Positions 1-8,656 are shown, counted from the stretch's first letter. The stretch: 64,000 bases of DNA from Shimia sp965227725 (GCF_965227725.1 NZ_CBDDGH010000001.1:186001-250000), one strand, 5' to 3'. Notes: generated from the sequence alone by a model not told the origin. Numbers and translations: made by a program.

Positions 1-1
1 T

Positions 2-1231
2 TTCGATATGGGCGGCACCACCGCCAAAATCTGCCTGATCAAGGATCAAACCCCAAAAACCGCCCGCGTGTTTGAAGTGGCCCGCACCTATCGTTTCAAA
101 AAGGGATCAGGCATGCCCATCTCGATTCCCGTGATCGACATGGTGGAAATCGGCGCGGGCGGCGGCTCGCTCGCCCATGTCGACGGCATGAACCAGATCC
201 GCGTTGGCCCCGAAAGCGCAGGGTCAGAGCCCGGCCCGGCCTGCTATGGGCGTGGCGGTGAAAACCCAGCTGTGACCGATGCGGATCTGATCCTTGGCAA
301 GCTTGATCCCAACAATTTCGCCGGCGGCTCAATCCCGCTACACCCTAGCAATTCTGCAAAGGCTCTGGACACTGTCATCGGCAATACTCTGGACATGGAC
401 GCGATTGAGGCCGCCTTTGGGCTGGCCGAGGTTGTCGATGAAAACATGGCCAATGCCGCCCGTGTCCATGCGGTCGAAAACGGCGAAGACCTCAGCGAAT
501 ATACCATGATCGCTTTTGGAGGCGCAGCCCCGCTTCACGCAGCAAGGCTCTGCGAAAAGCTCGGTGTCGCCCGCTGCCTCGTACCCAAAGGGGCCGGTGT
601 TGGATCGGCCATCGGCTTCCTGCGCGCGCCCTTTAGTTTTGAGGCCAACCGCTCTGTGTTCATGCGCCTCAACGCCTTTGATCCGACGCAGGTCAAAACC
701 CTCTTTGCCGAGATGTCTGAAGAAGCCACAGGATTTGTGCGCTCCTGCGATGCAGATGCCGAAATCCTGCGCGATCACAAGATCTACATGCGCTATGCGG
801 GTCAGGGCTGGGAAATTCCAATCTCCCTGACAGCTGAGCAAGCCGCTGCCCCTGACGCTGCCACCTTCCTCCGCCTTTTTGAGGCCGACTACGAAGCCCT
901 CTTTGGCCGTGCAGTCGAGGGAATGGAGGTCGAAATCACGGTCTGGAGCGTCAACGCCTACACCGCGCAAGCTGCCACAACACCGCTCACTGAACTTGGC
1001 GCACTGATCAAAGTTGACGCAACCACAACACGCCCCCTCTTTGATCCGGCACGCGCCGCAACGGTAGACGCCGCCGCGCTCGCGCGCTCTGATCTGCCTG
1101 CAGGCCACATGGCGCATGGCCCCGCCCTGATCACAGAGGATGAAACCACCGTTGTTGTCCCAAGCAGCCGCGATGTCTGCACCCATAGCGACGGCACGTT
1201 GGATGTCCGCCTGAAGGAGACCGCCCAATGA
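2..1231 (+). CDS. Hydantoinase/oxoprolinase subunit A (HyuA family), 5' end missing
   Basis: The frame is already open at the window edge and reads FDMGGTTAK, the nucleotide-binding motif found in the middle of HyuA/oxoprolinase proteins. Roughly the first 270-290 residues therefore lie outside, and the ATG at base 8 is internal. A second family block, EIGAGGGSLAHVD, follows near base 150. Family members are ATP-dependent ring-opening amidohydrolases acting on hydantoins, 5-oxoproline or related cyclic amides, together with a B subunit. The stop overlaps the start of the B subunit (ATGA at 1228-1231), so the two are translationally coupled. The substrate cannot be read from sequence; N-methylhydantoin, oxoproline and acetone-carboxylase-type activities all occur in the superfamily. 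Confidence 0.9.
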   Translation, partial: FDMGGTTAKICLIKDQTPKTARVFEVARTYRFKKGSGMPISIPVIDMVEIGAGGGSLAHVDGMNQIRVGPESAGSEPGPACYGRGGENPAVTDADLILGKLDPNNFAGGSIPLHPSNSAKALDTVIGNTLDMDAIEAAFGLAEVVDENMANAARVHAVENGEDLSEYTMIAFGGAAPLHAARLCEKLGVARCLVPKGAGVGSAIGFLRAPFSFEANRSVFMRLNAFDPTQVKTLFAEMSEEATGFVRSCDADAEILRDHKIYMRYAGQGWEIPISLTAEQAAAPDAATFLRLFEADYEALFGRAVEGMEVEITVWSVNAYTAQAATTPLTELGALIKVDATTTRPLFDPARAATVDAAALARSDLPAGHMAHGPALITEDETTVVVPSSRDVCTHSDGTLDVRLKETAQ

Positions 1232-2946
1232 ACCGTCCAGAAACCGGGCACAGCAAAGTCGCCTATCAGGTCATGTGGAACCGCTTGATCTCCGTCGTCG
1301 AAGAACAGGCACAGGCGCTGGTGCGCACAGCCTTTTCAACGTCTGTGCGTGAGGCGGGCGACCTCTCTGCTGGTGTCTACAACGCCGCCGGGGACATGCT
1401 TGCTCAGGCTGTCACCGGCACCCCGGGCCATGTGAACGCCATGGCCGATGCTGTGGGGCACTTTATCCGCCGTATCGGGCGCGACAACATGCGCGAAGGC
1501 GATGTCTACCTCACCAATGATCCCTGGGAGGGCACTGGCCACAAACATGACATCACGGTGGTCACACCATCGTTTTACGCAGGGCAACTCATCGGCTTCT
1601 TTGCCTGCACGGCCCATGTCACCGATATTGGCGGTCGTGGCTTTGGCGCGGATGCCAATGATGTCCACGAAGAGGGGCTCTACATCCCGATCATGAAATT
1701 CGCCAACCGTGGCGAAGTGGACCAGACTTTAATCGCGCTCATTCGCGGCAATGTACGCGAACCGGATCAGCTGGTCGGCGACATCTACGCTTTGGCCAAT
1801 TGCAACGATATCGGCCACCGTCGCCTGATCGACATGGTGCAGGAGTTTGATCTGCCGGATCTGACCGGCATCTCCGACTTCATCCTGACCAACTCACGCC
1901 AAGCCACATTGGAGCGCATCAACGCCCTCGCCCCCGGCACCGCCTCCGGGCATCTGCGCATCGACGGCTACGACAAACCGATTGATCTGCATGTTACGCT
2001 GACCATCGAGAAAGACCGTATTGTCAGTGATTGGGACGGCACGTCCGGCCTCGACAAAAAAGGCATCAACGTCCCTCTGGTCTACACCAAGGCCTACGCC
2101 TGCTACGCGCTCAAATGCGCCATCGCACCGGAAATCCCGAACAATGCCGCCTCACTGGCTCCGTTTGAGATCGCTGCGCCGGAAAACAGTATTGTAAATG
2201 CCAAGTTCCCGGCCCCAGTGGCCCTGCGCCACGTGATTGGCCATATGGTGCCTGACACGGTTTACAACGCGCTCGACAAACTCCTGCCCGGTGTGGTTCC
2301 TGCCGAGGGCGCCGGGTGCCTGTGCAATTTCCAACTGTCCCTCCGGCCCCGAATGGACGCGCCCGCCCCGCCAGACGCCACACGCGCCGAAGTGCTCACT
2401 TTCAACTCCGGTGGCTCCGGCGCGCGCCCGGCGCTGGATGGCATGAGCGCTACGGCCTTCCCATCTGGTGTGATGACCATGCCCGTGGAAGCCACCGAAC
2501 AGGTCGGCCCGGTGATCATCTGGCGCAAGGAGCTGCGCCCGGACAGCGGCGGCGCGGGTCAGTATCGCGGCGGTCTCGGGCAATATATGGACGTCGGCGC
2601 CCGCGAAGGACACGAGTTTGACATTTCGCTCATGTTGGACCGTGTGGACCACCCGGCACTTGGACGCCGCGACGGCCTTGCAGGGGGCGCAACCACCATC
2701 CAACGCGATGACGGCACCCCGATCCCGGGCAAAGGCAAACATTTCATCTCACACGGCGAAGTTGTGCAAATGGCCTTCCCCGGCGGCGCTGGCTACGGTA
2801 ACCCTCAAGCGCGCGATGCCGACATGGTGAAACGCGATCTGGCCCTTGGCTACATCACACCAGAGCACGCCGCACAGCACTACAACATCTCGGACGCAGA
2901 TATTGCCGAGGCCCTGACACGGGCAAAACGGGGGGACACTCTTTAA
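1228..2946 (+). CDS. Hydantoinase/oxoprolinase subunit B (HyuB family)
   Basis: 572 residues, the usual length for HyuB. Typical features are the N-terminal block around EQAQALVRTAFSTSVREAGD, the NDPWEGTGHKHD segment, and the C-terminal glycine-rich PGGAGYGNPQAR, which closes most HyuB proteins. It should form a heteromeric cytoplasmic amidohydrolase with the HyuA subunit just upstream, with which it overlaps by 4 bases. Its stop overlaps the next ATG by one base (TAATG), so it belongs to the same operon as the FAD oxidoreductase. Substrate unknown. Confidence 0.92.
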   Translation: MNRPETGHSKVAYQVMWNRLISVVEEQAQALVRTAFSTSVREAGDLSAGVYNAAGDMLAQAVTGTPGHVNAMADAVGHFIRRIGRDNMREGDVYLTNDPWEGTGHKHDITVVTPSFYAGQLIGFFACTAHVTDIGGRGFGADANDVHEEGLYIPIMKFANRGEVDQTLIALIRGNVREPDQLVGDIYALANCNDIGHRRLIDMVQEFDLPDLTGISDFILTNSRQATLERINALAPGTASGHLRIDGYDKPIDLHVTLTIEKDRIVSDWDGTSGLDKKGINVPLVYTKAYACYALKCAIAPEIPNNAASLAPFEIAAPENSIVNAKFPAPVALRHVIGHMVPDTVYNALDKLLPGVVPAEGAGCLCNFQLSLRPRMDAPAPPDATRAEVLTFNSGGSGARPALDGMSATAFPSGVMTMPVEATEQVGPVIIWRKELRPDSGGAGQYRGGLGQYMDVGAREGHEFDISLMLDRVDHPALGRRDGLAGGATTIQRDDGTPIPGKGKHFISHGEVVQMAFPGGAGYGNPQARDADMVKRDLALGYITPEHAAQHYNISDADIAEALTRAKRGDTL

Positions 2947-4163
2947 TGGCGACTGGCACCTGGGCAACCAAACCCACCAAAACATCTTATGACGTCGTGA
3001 TCATTGGCGGGGCCATCATGGGCTCCTCCACCGCGTGGTTTCTGTCCGACAACCCCGATTTCAATGGGTCCGTCTTGGTGGTCGAAAAGGATCCGTCTTA
3101 CGAATTCACCTCCACCGCCCACACCAACTCCTGCATGCGGCAGCAGTTCTCCAACAAACTGAACGTAGAGATTTCGCAATTCGCGGCAGATTTTGTCAAA
3201 AACCTGCGCAGCTACATGGGCGGGGATGACCGCGTTCCCGAACTCGACATTCAAAGCTACGGCTATCTCTATCTCGCCGACAATGACGCCTTTGCCCAAA
3301 CACTGCGCGAAAACCAGAAAATCCAACGCAAGGCTGGTGCCGAAACCGAGCTGCTCACTGCTGAAGAAATTGCCGCACGCTACCCGTTTTACAACGTCGA
3401 AGACATCAAGCTTGGCTCCATCAACACCAAGGACGAAGGCTATTGGGATGGCGGCGTGGTGTTTGACTGGTTTCGCCGCTCCGCACGCGAACGCGGCGTA
3501 GAATATGTGCAGGGCGAAGTTGTCGCCATGGCACGCGAAGCAGGCAAAATCACATCCGTGACGCTAGCCTCCGGCGATGTGATCTCTTGTGGTCAGGTGG
3601 TCAACACCTCAGGGCCGCGCGCCGCGCGCACCGCCGAAATGGCAGGCATCGCGCTCCCGGTAGAACCACGCAAGCGCTTCACCTGGATTTTCTCCGCAGA
3701 GCAACCCCTGCCAATGGAACTGCCGCTCACGATCGATCCAAGCGGGGTTCACTTCCGCCAGGACGGACCAGAGACCTATCTCGCAGGATGTGCTGCCGAC
3801 CCTGACCCAGCCGTTGCCTATGATGACTTCCACATGGATCACAACCGCTGGCAGGATCATGTCTGGCCCATTATCGCCACCCGTATCCCCCAGTTTGAGG
3901 CTATCAAAGTGGTCACCGAGTGGGCTGGGCACTACGCCTTTAACACCCTGGATCAAAACGCTATTCTCGGCCCCCATCCAGAAATCAGCAACTTCCTGTT
4001 CCAAAACGGTTTCTCCGGCCACGGGCTACAGCAAAGCCCCGCAATGGGCCGCGCAATGGCGGAATGGCTCACCTACGGCGAATACCGCGCTCTGGACATG
4101 TCGCCTTTTGCGTTTGAACGTGTGCTCACAAACACACCAATCGTCGAAAAGGCCGTGATCTGA
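2946..4163 (+). CDS. FAD-dependent oxidoreductase, DAO / FOXRED1-like
   Basis: 405 residues of the D-amino-acid/sarcosine oxidase (DAO) superfamily. The dinucleotide-binding segment VVIIGGAIMGSS is at residues 17-28; the middle position of GxGxxG is alanine. A C-terminal block NGFSGHGLQQSPAMG, near residue 360, completes the FAD site. Such enzymes oxidise secondary or primary amines or hydroxy acids. It overlaps hyuB and the downstream aldolase gene by one base each. By context it may oxidise an N-substituted amino acid released by the hydantoinase, as sarcosine oxidase does in creatinine breakdown, but this is inference. Confidence 0.88.
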   Translation: MATGTWATKPTKTSYDVVIIGGAIMGSSTAWFLSDNPDFNGSVLVVEKDPSYEFTSTAHTNSCMRQQFSNKLNVEISQFAADFVKNLRSYMGGDDRVPELDIQSYGYLYLADNDAFAQTLRENQKIQRKAGAETELLTAEEIAARYPFYNVEDIKLGSINTKDEGYWDGGVVFDWFRRSARERGVEYVQGEVVAMAREAGKITSVTLASGDVISCGQVVNTSGPRAARTAEMAGIALPVEPRKRFTWIFSAEQPLPMELPLTIDPSGVHFRQDGPETYLAGCAADPDPAVAYDDFHMDHNRWQDHVWPIIATRIPQFEAIKVVTEWAGHYAFNTLDQNAILGPHPEISNFLFQNGFSGHGLQQSPAMGRAMAEWLTYGEYRALDMSPFAFERVLTNTPIVEKAVI

Positions 4164-4939
4164 TGGTAGCTCCCAATCCCTTCCTTGCCGAAATTCGCGC
4201 AGGCAATGCGCAAATCGGCATCTGGCTCAGCATGGCCAACGCACAGGCCACAGAAATCGTGGCGCATTCCGGCTATGACTGGGCGCTCATTGATATGGAG
4301 CATTCTCCCAATGAGCTTTCCACCGTGATGGATCAGCTGCGGGTGCTGGAAGGATTTGAGACCACAGCACTTGTCCGCCCGGATTGGAACGACCCCGTGA
4401 AGGTCAAGCGCCTGCTTGATATGGGCGCGCCCGGATTGCTTTTTCCAATGGTCAACACCGTCGAAGAGGCAGAGGCTGCTGTTGCGGCCACGCGCTATCC
4501 GCCGCGCGGCGTGCGCGGTGTGGGCGGCACAACCCGCGCCACCGCCTATGGCCGGGATAAGAGCTATTTTGCTGAGGTCGAAAGCCAAACTGCGGTGCTT
4601 GTGCAGGCCGAAACCCTTGAAGCGCTGGAAAACATCGAAGCCATTGCCGCCGTTGACGGTGTGGATGGGATCTTCTTTGGCCCTGCTGACATCGCCGCAG
4701 ATATGGGCCATCTCGGCCAACCGATGCATGATCAGGTTTGGGCAAAAATCCTGCCCGCAGCCATGCGCCTGATTGGCAAGAAGATCCCGGTTGGCACTGT
4801 GATCTCTGATCTGGCCTTTGCCCGCCGCCTGCTTGGCGCAGGCTTCACCTTTGTCGCATGCGGATCTGACACGGGCCTTCTTGCCCAGTCCGCAGACCAG
4901 CGGCTCGCCGACCTCAAAGCTCCAAACACAGGATCCTGA
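4163..4939 (+). CDS. HpcH/HpaI-family class II aldolase
   Basis: 258 residues. Family marks are the early segment YDWALIDMEHSP and the metal/phosphate region FFGPADIAADMG, which correspond to HpaI (4-hydroxy-2-oxoheptanedioate aldolase) and to 2-keto-3-deoxy-sugar-acid aldolases. These metal-dependent TIM-barrel enzymes cleave 4-hydroxy-2-oxo acids to pyruvate and an aldehyde. Start and stop are coupled to the neighbours (TGATG with the upstream gene, 2 bases to the next). A sugar-acid role fits the uronate-dehydrogenase-like gene that follows, but the link to the hydantoinase is unclear. Confidence 0.87.
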   Translation: MVAPNPFLAEIRAGNAQIGIWLSMANAQATEIVAHSGYDWALIDMEHSPNELSTVMDQLRVLEGFETTALVRPDWNDPVKVKRLLDMGAPGLLFPMVNTVEEAEAAVAATRYPPRGVRGVGGTTRATAYGRDKSYFAEVESQTAVLVQAETLEALENIEAIAAVDGVDGIFFGPADIAADMGHLGQPMHDQVWAKILPAAMRLIGKKIPVGTVISDLAFARRLLGAGFTFVACGSDTGLLAQSADQRLADLKAPNTGS

Positions 4940-4941
4940 CC

Positions 4942-5778
4942 ATGAAAAAGCTCGTCCTCACCGGTGCCGCTGGCCGCCTAGGCTCCTATCTGCGCGAACC
5001 GCTCAGCAAAATGGCAGACGAGCTTGTCTCCACCGATATCGCCGAAGACATCGGGACCCTGTATCCCGGCGAAAGCTACATGCAGGCCGATCTTGCCTCG
5101 CTGGAGCAAATCAGCGCAGTTTTAGAAGGCGCTGATATGGTGGTCCATTTTGGCGCAATCGTGGATGAAGCCCCCTTTGATGAGATCCTCGGCCCTAACA
5201 TCATCGGTGCTTACAACGTCTGGGAAGCCGCACATCGGCACGGAGTGCGCCGAGTGGTTTACGCGAGCTCGGTGCACGCGGTTGGCATGTACCCGTCCGC
5301 CGATTGCATTGGCATTGACGCCCCCCACCGCCCCGACAGCTTCTACGGTCTCGCCAAGTGCTTCGCCGAAGACCTCGGCCGCCTCTATTGGGAGAAACGC
5401 GGACTGGAAAGCGTACATATGCGCATCTTCTCCTGCGCCAAAGTGGTCAGCACCCGCTCCCTCGCGACTTGGCTCAGCTATGACGACCTGATCAGACTTG
5501 TGACCCGTGCAATTGATACGCCGACAACGGGCTTTTCCATCGTGTACGGCATCTCCAACAACGACCGCATGCCCGTCAACAATGCCGGCGCGTCCCACCT
5601 CGGGTATCGGCCACAGGACAATGCCGAACAATTTGCGCCCGAAATCCTCGCTGCCGCGCCACTTGCAGATCCAAGCGATCCGGCTCAGATGTGCATTGGC
5701 GGCCCGTTCACCACCATTGAGCTTGGGGAAAGTGGGCTGGCGAAAATGACCATCGTGGATGACCGCAAAAAACTCTAA
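4942..5778 (+). CDS. NAD-dependent epimerase/dehydratase, uronate dehydrogenase-like
   Basis: 278 residues, an extended SDR. GAAGRLG (residues 8-14) is the NAD-binding loop; Ser109/110, Tyr135 and Lys139 (YGLAK) match the catalytic triad. Spacing and flanking segments (NIIGAYNVWEAA, RPDSFYGLAKCF, HLGYRPQDNAE) resemble bacterial uronate dehydrogenase, which oxidises galacturonate or glucuronate to the aldarate lactone. It is the last gene of the operon and is followed by a terminator hairpin. Other SDR activities on a sugar-like substrate are possible. Confidence 0.82.
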   Translation: MKKLVLTGAAGRLGSYLREPLSKMADELVSTDIAEDIGTLYPGESYMQADLASLEQISAVLEGADMVVHFGAIVDEAPFDEILGPNIIGAYNVWEAAHRHGVRRVVYASSVHAVGMYPSADCIGIDAPHRPDSFYGLAKCFAEDLGRLYWEKRGLESVHMRIFSCAKVVSTRSLATWLSYDDLIRLVTRAIDTPTTGFSIVYGISNNDRMPVNNAGASHLGYRPQDNAEQFAPEILAAAPLADPSDPAQMCIGGPFTTIELGESGLAKMTIVDDRKKL

Positions 5779-5786
5779 CCACAACG

Positions 5787-5809
5787 AAGGGCGCATCACG
5801 CGCCCTTTT
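5787..5809 (+). terminator. Intrinsic terminator after the hydantoinase operon
   Basis: Inverted repeat AAGGGCGC / GCGCCCTT with a 5-base loop, the 3' arm running into a short T run (CCCTTTTG). It lies 8 bases after the stop of the uronate-dehydrogenase-like gene. Confidence 0.75.
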
Positions 5810-5842
5810 GCATTCCCAATCCGCGCTGATGCTTAAAGAGCT

Positions 5843-7279
5843 CTAAGCGGCTCTTATGCTTGCAAAAATCTCCACAGGCATTTCTTCATGTGACATGCGG
5901 GTCTCAAACCCTTTCACCATATCTGCCACCTGTGATGTGTCGCGCCGCATATTGTCAACCACGGCGACCACCTCTTCCACCAGCGCAGCGTTCTGCTGTG
6001 TGGCCTCATCAAGAAGCCCAAGCCCCTGCGCGATCTCCGAAAGCCCGTCTGACTGGGCACTGGTCGATTGCGCGACTTCAGAGCTTAGCGCCGAGACGTT
6101 TTCCACGTCCTCCACGATTTCCTCAAGCACATGCCCCGCTCTGTCCACCAGCGTCACACCGGTCTCCACCAGCTCTGACGATGTCTTGATCAACTCGCTG
6201 ATCTCTTTCGCCGCATCCCCTGCCTTCTGCGCAAGCCCGCGCACTTCAGAGGCCACAACGGCAAAGCCGCGCCCCGCGTCTCCCGCACGCGCAGCTTCAA
6301 CACCGGCGTTCAAGGCCAAGAGGTTCGTCTGAAAGGCGATGTCGTCAATCACGCCGGTGATCTGGGAAATCTGGGCCGAGCTCTGGGCGATTTCCTGCAT
6401 CTTACCGACCGTCTCCCCCATCACTTCCTGACCGGTTTTGGCCTGCGCATGGGTCTGGCGCATCATCACATCAGTCTTTTGTGTGGCCTCAGAAGACGAT
6501 TGCAGCCGCGTGCTGATCTCCGAGATGGACGACGCCGTACGTTCCAAGGTCGCGGCCTGCGTTTCCGTGCGCCGCGCCAGATCACCCGCGCTGGAATTCA
6601 TTTCTGACGCGGTCAGGTTCAGGTCATCTGTTGCGTATTTGATGGTCTTCATCACCGACCGCAGCCCGCGCTGCAACTCATTAAACGCCACTCGAAGCCC
6701 GTCAAAGGCTTCCGGGAAATCACTTTCACCCGGAGCGGGAATGTCTTCTGACAAATCCTTACCCGCGACCCGCTGCATTCCCGCCTCAAGATAGGCAAAT
6801 GCCTGCGTCTGCTGGTTTTTCTTCGCAGCGGTATAAGCCACCGCTGCCGCGGCCTGATCCATTTGCATGATTTGCGACAACAGCGCTGCCCGCTTGGCGA
6901 GACGCTTTTTGTCGCCCCAAAAAATCATCAGGCCCGCCTTTTGGATCAAGACTTTTTGCAAATAGGACGATGCCCGCGCATGGGCCGCCAAGTAGCCGTC
7001 AAGGTTCAGCGCCATTTGCTCAAAATGCAGGGCGCACAGTCGCTCAACAGACGTTGCAAAGGACGCCTCGGCATCTTTGCTCAACAGGCGTTGCCAATGG
7101 TCTTTCATGGCCGCTTTGGCGGCCGCAACCACGGTCAATTCCGCGTCGGTCTCGCGATAGAAAATCTCAAGCGCCGCATCCCATTCAGGCGCCAACTTGG
7201 CACCAATGCTTTCCAGCAGAGCCAGATCATCCTTATCCAAACGCATATTTGTTGTGAATTCTTCCAACGCGTTGGCCAT
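5843..7279 (-). CDS. Globin-coupled methyl-accepting chemotaxis protein (soluble, HemAT-like)
   Basis: 478 residues with no membrane segment. The first ~165 residues resemble the protoglobin sensor domain; the segment around LCALHFEQMAL places His85 where the haem-proximal histidine of HemAT lies. The C-terminal half is a methyl-accepting signalling domain with the highly conserved hairpin tip (FQTNLLALNAGVEAARAG) that binds CheA/CheW. It probably senses O2, or another haem ligand, in the cytoplasm and steers motility. The start is supported by AAGGGG about 10 bases upstream. It is a single-gene unit; no che genes are nearby. Haem binding is inferred. Confidence 0.88.
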   Translation of the reverse strand: MANALEEFTTNMRLDKDDLALLESIGAKLAPEWDAALEIFYRETDAELTVVAAAKAAMKDHWQRLLSKDAEASFATSVERLCALHFEQMALNLDGYLAAHARASSYLQKVLIQKAGLMIFWGDKKRLAKRAALLSQIMQMDQAAAAVAYTAAKKNQQTQAFAYLEAGMQRVAGKDLSEDIPAPGESDFPEAFDGLRVAFNELQRGLRSVMKTIKYATDDLNLTASEMNSSAGDLARRTETQAATLERTASSISEISTRLQSSSEATQKTDVMMRQTHAQAKTGQEVMGETVGKMQEIAQSSAQISQITGVIDDIAFQTNLLALNAGVEAARAGDAGRGFAVVASEVRGLAQKAGDAAKEISELIKTSSELVETGVTLVDRAGHVLEEIVEDVENVSALSSEVAQSTSAQSDGLSEIAQGLGLLDEATQQNAALVEEVVAVVDNMRRDTSQVADMVKGFETRMSHEEMPVEIFASIRAA

Positions 7280-7335
7280 ATCGGCGAGCCCCTTCTTCCC
7301 GGACGCTTTTTCTCTTCTCCCTCAGTAGAAGAGAG

Positions 7336-7359
7336 TTGGTTAACAGAAACCTTAACCAA
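7336..7359. promoter_or_regulatory. Inverted repeat TTGGTTAA-N8-TTAACCAA upstream of the chemoreceptor
   Basis: Perfect 8-bp arms 57-80 bases before the chemoreceptor start. The TTAA/TTAACC content resembles CtrA half-sites, but the spacing is N8 where the classical CtrA box has N7. A second perfect repeat (TCTCTTCT / AGAAGAGA, 7311-7334) lies between it and the gene and would form a leader hairpin. Confidence 0.4.
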
Positions 7360-7410
7360 AACGAAAAGAGCAGGAGCTGGGCAAAAAATCGCAAATGCAA
7401 TGAAGCCGCT

Positions 7411-7450
7411 GCAATAAAAAACACCGCCTGCAGAAGCTGCAAGCGGTGTT
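7411..7450 (-). terminator. Intrinsic terminator of the NosX-like apbE
   Basis: On the minus strand the stem AACACCGC / GCGGTGTT is followed directly by a T-rich tail (TTTTTTATT). It lies about 33 bases after the apbE stop. Confidence 0.85.
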
Positions 7451-7482
7451 CTGAAATCTCAGTCTTTGCAGACGAGTGTCTC

Positions 7483-8382
7483 TTAAGCGGCGGTCTCGAT
7501 GCGCGCGCCTGCAAACTGGGCCACCATGGCATGTGCAGTGGCTTCATCCACCAGGCAAAGCGCTGTGGACAGGCCGTCAGCAACCGCTGCGGATGGTGCA
7601 GACACAGATGCCAGATCAAGCGCACCTTCCTGGCCGTCAGGACGGAAGATATGTGCATCGCTGCCGGACAGAACGGTCGCCATCGGTGCAGAGGTTGCCA
7701 GCGCGCGATCGGTCAGCTTGACACGTGCAACAACGTCGCCTGCCGGAGTGCTCACGCCTGCGGTCCACTTGGCGCCATCTGCGCGGTGACCCAGCGCTGC
7801 GACTTCGCCCATGTCCAGCAGAACGTCTTTCAGACCTGCATCGCGCAGGATCGCGGCAACACGGTCGGTAACATAGCCCTGCGCCACACCGTTCAGCGTA
7901 AGCGCCATGCCTTCTGCACCAAAACGCACCTCATTGGCGTCAAAGGCAACCTTGTCCCAGCCGACACGTGCCTTGGCATCGGTCACATCGCCCTGACCAC
8001 CTTTCGCCAGCCAGAGCGGCTGAACGGTTGGGTCAAACGCGCCACCGCTGGCTTTGTTCAGCGCATCGCTCAGCTCAAGAACGTTCAGCAGATCAGCGGA
8101 AGGCGCGGAAAGCACACCGTCACGGTTCAGCTGGGTCAGCGCGCTGTCACGGTACAGAGAGAAGATGCCTTCAAGACGATCAAGCTCTGCGGTGACGGCT
8201 GCTACAATCGGCGCGGCTTGTGCTTCGGTCAGGCCAACCAGAGACATCTGAGCAGGCGCGCCCAGCGCCACACCCTGCCATTTGGCGGTTTCGGTAACGG
8301 TAGCAGCGTGGCTCAGGCCAGCAGGCACAGCAGCACTGGCTGCGGCGATGGTCAGAAAACGGCGGCGATGCATCCGGGTCAT
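7483..8382 (-). CDS. FAD:protein FMN transferase, NosX-like ApbE, Tat-exported
   Basis: 299 residues. The N-terminus MTRMHRRRFLTIAAASA is a twin-arginine signal followed by a hydrophobic core, so it acts in the periplasm. ApbE proteins attach FMN through a phosphoester to Thr/Ser of flavoproteins. The segment LNGVAQGYVTDRV and the following LLDMGEVAALG are typical of the NosX-like branch. The usual TSGDY..F..G..YSHI.D block is replaced by TSAPMATVL..DAHIF, so it is divergent from the second ApbE at 58968-59990. No nos genes or obvious FMN-acceptor protein are adjacent. Monocistronic with its own terminator. Confidence 0.85.
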   Translation of the reverse strand: MTRMHRRRFLTIAAASAAVPAGLSHAATVTETAKWQGVALGAPAQMSLVGLTEAQAAPIVAAVTAELDRLEGIFSLYRDSALTQLNRDGVLSAPSADLLNVLELSDALNKASGGAFDPTVQPLWLAKGGQGDVTDAKARVGWDKVAFDANEVRFGAEGMALTLNGVAQGYVTDRVAAILRDAGLKDVLLDMGEVAALGHRADGAKWTAGVSTPAGDVVARVKLTDRALATSAPMATVLSGSDAHIFRPDGQEGALDLASVSAPSAAVADGLSTALCLVDEATAHAMVAQFAGARIETAA

Positions 8383-8566
8383 GAAAAGGTCTCCAGAATC
8401 GGGTCAAAATCGAGGTGCGCCATGCGCGGTTGGCGGGGGCATATCATCCAATTCCCGGACTGCCCACCCCACCAACCCGCAAAATTCGCGGGAAAACGGC
8501 CTTCTTGGCCGCTTTCGTCGGATAATGTAGAATATTAAAGCAAAGGTATAGATGCTGAATGAAAAC

Positions 8567-8609
8567 AAGCAGACGACTGCACGCTCTTCAATAAGAGGCT
8601 GGTCTGCTT
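8567..8609 (+). other. Nested stem-loop upstream of the methyltransferase gene
   Basis: Arms AAGCAGAC (8567-8574) and GTCTGCTT (8602-8609) enclose a second stem CTCTT / AAGAG with a CAAT loop. The structure ends about 47 bases before the methyltransferase start and has no T tail. It could be a leader structure or small RNA; no known riboswitch was recognised. Confidence 0.4.
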
Positions 8610-8656
8610 AGTCGGGCATGCAATGCACAGCATCTGCTGCTCAGTCAGGGAAGAAC

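Noticed and set aside
338..1228. Minus-strand open frame of 296 codons
   Set aside because: Antisense to hyuA; no recognisable family features.
7483..8382. Part of a nitrous-oxide reductase (nos) cluster
   Set aside because: The ApbE is NosX-like, but no nosR, nosZ, nosD, nosF or nosY gene is next to it.
7336..8538. Plus-strand open frame of 400 codons
   Set aside because: Antisense to the NosX-like apbE, which has a Tat signal, motifs and a terminator; the frame has low-complexity Cys/Arg/His composition.
8567..8609. SAM or SAH riboswitch before the methyltransferase
   Set aside because: Only two simple stems are visible; I could not identify the conserved cores of any SAM or SAH riboswitch class.
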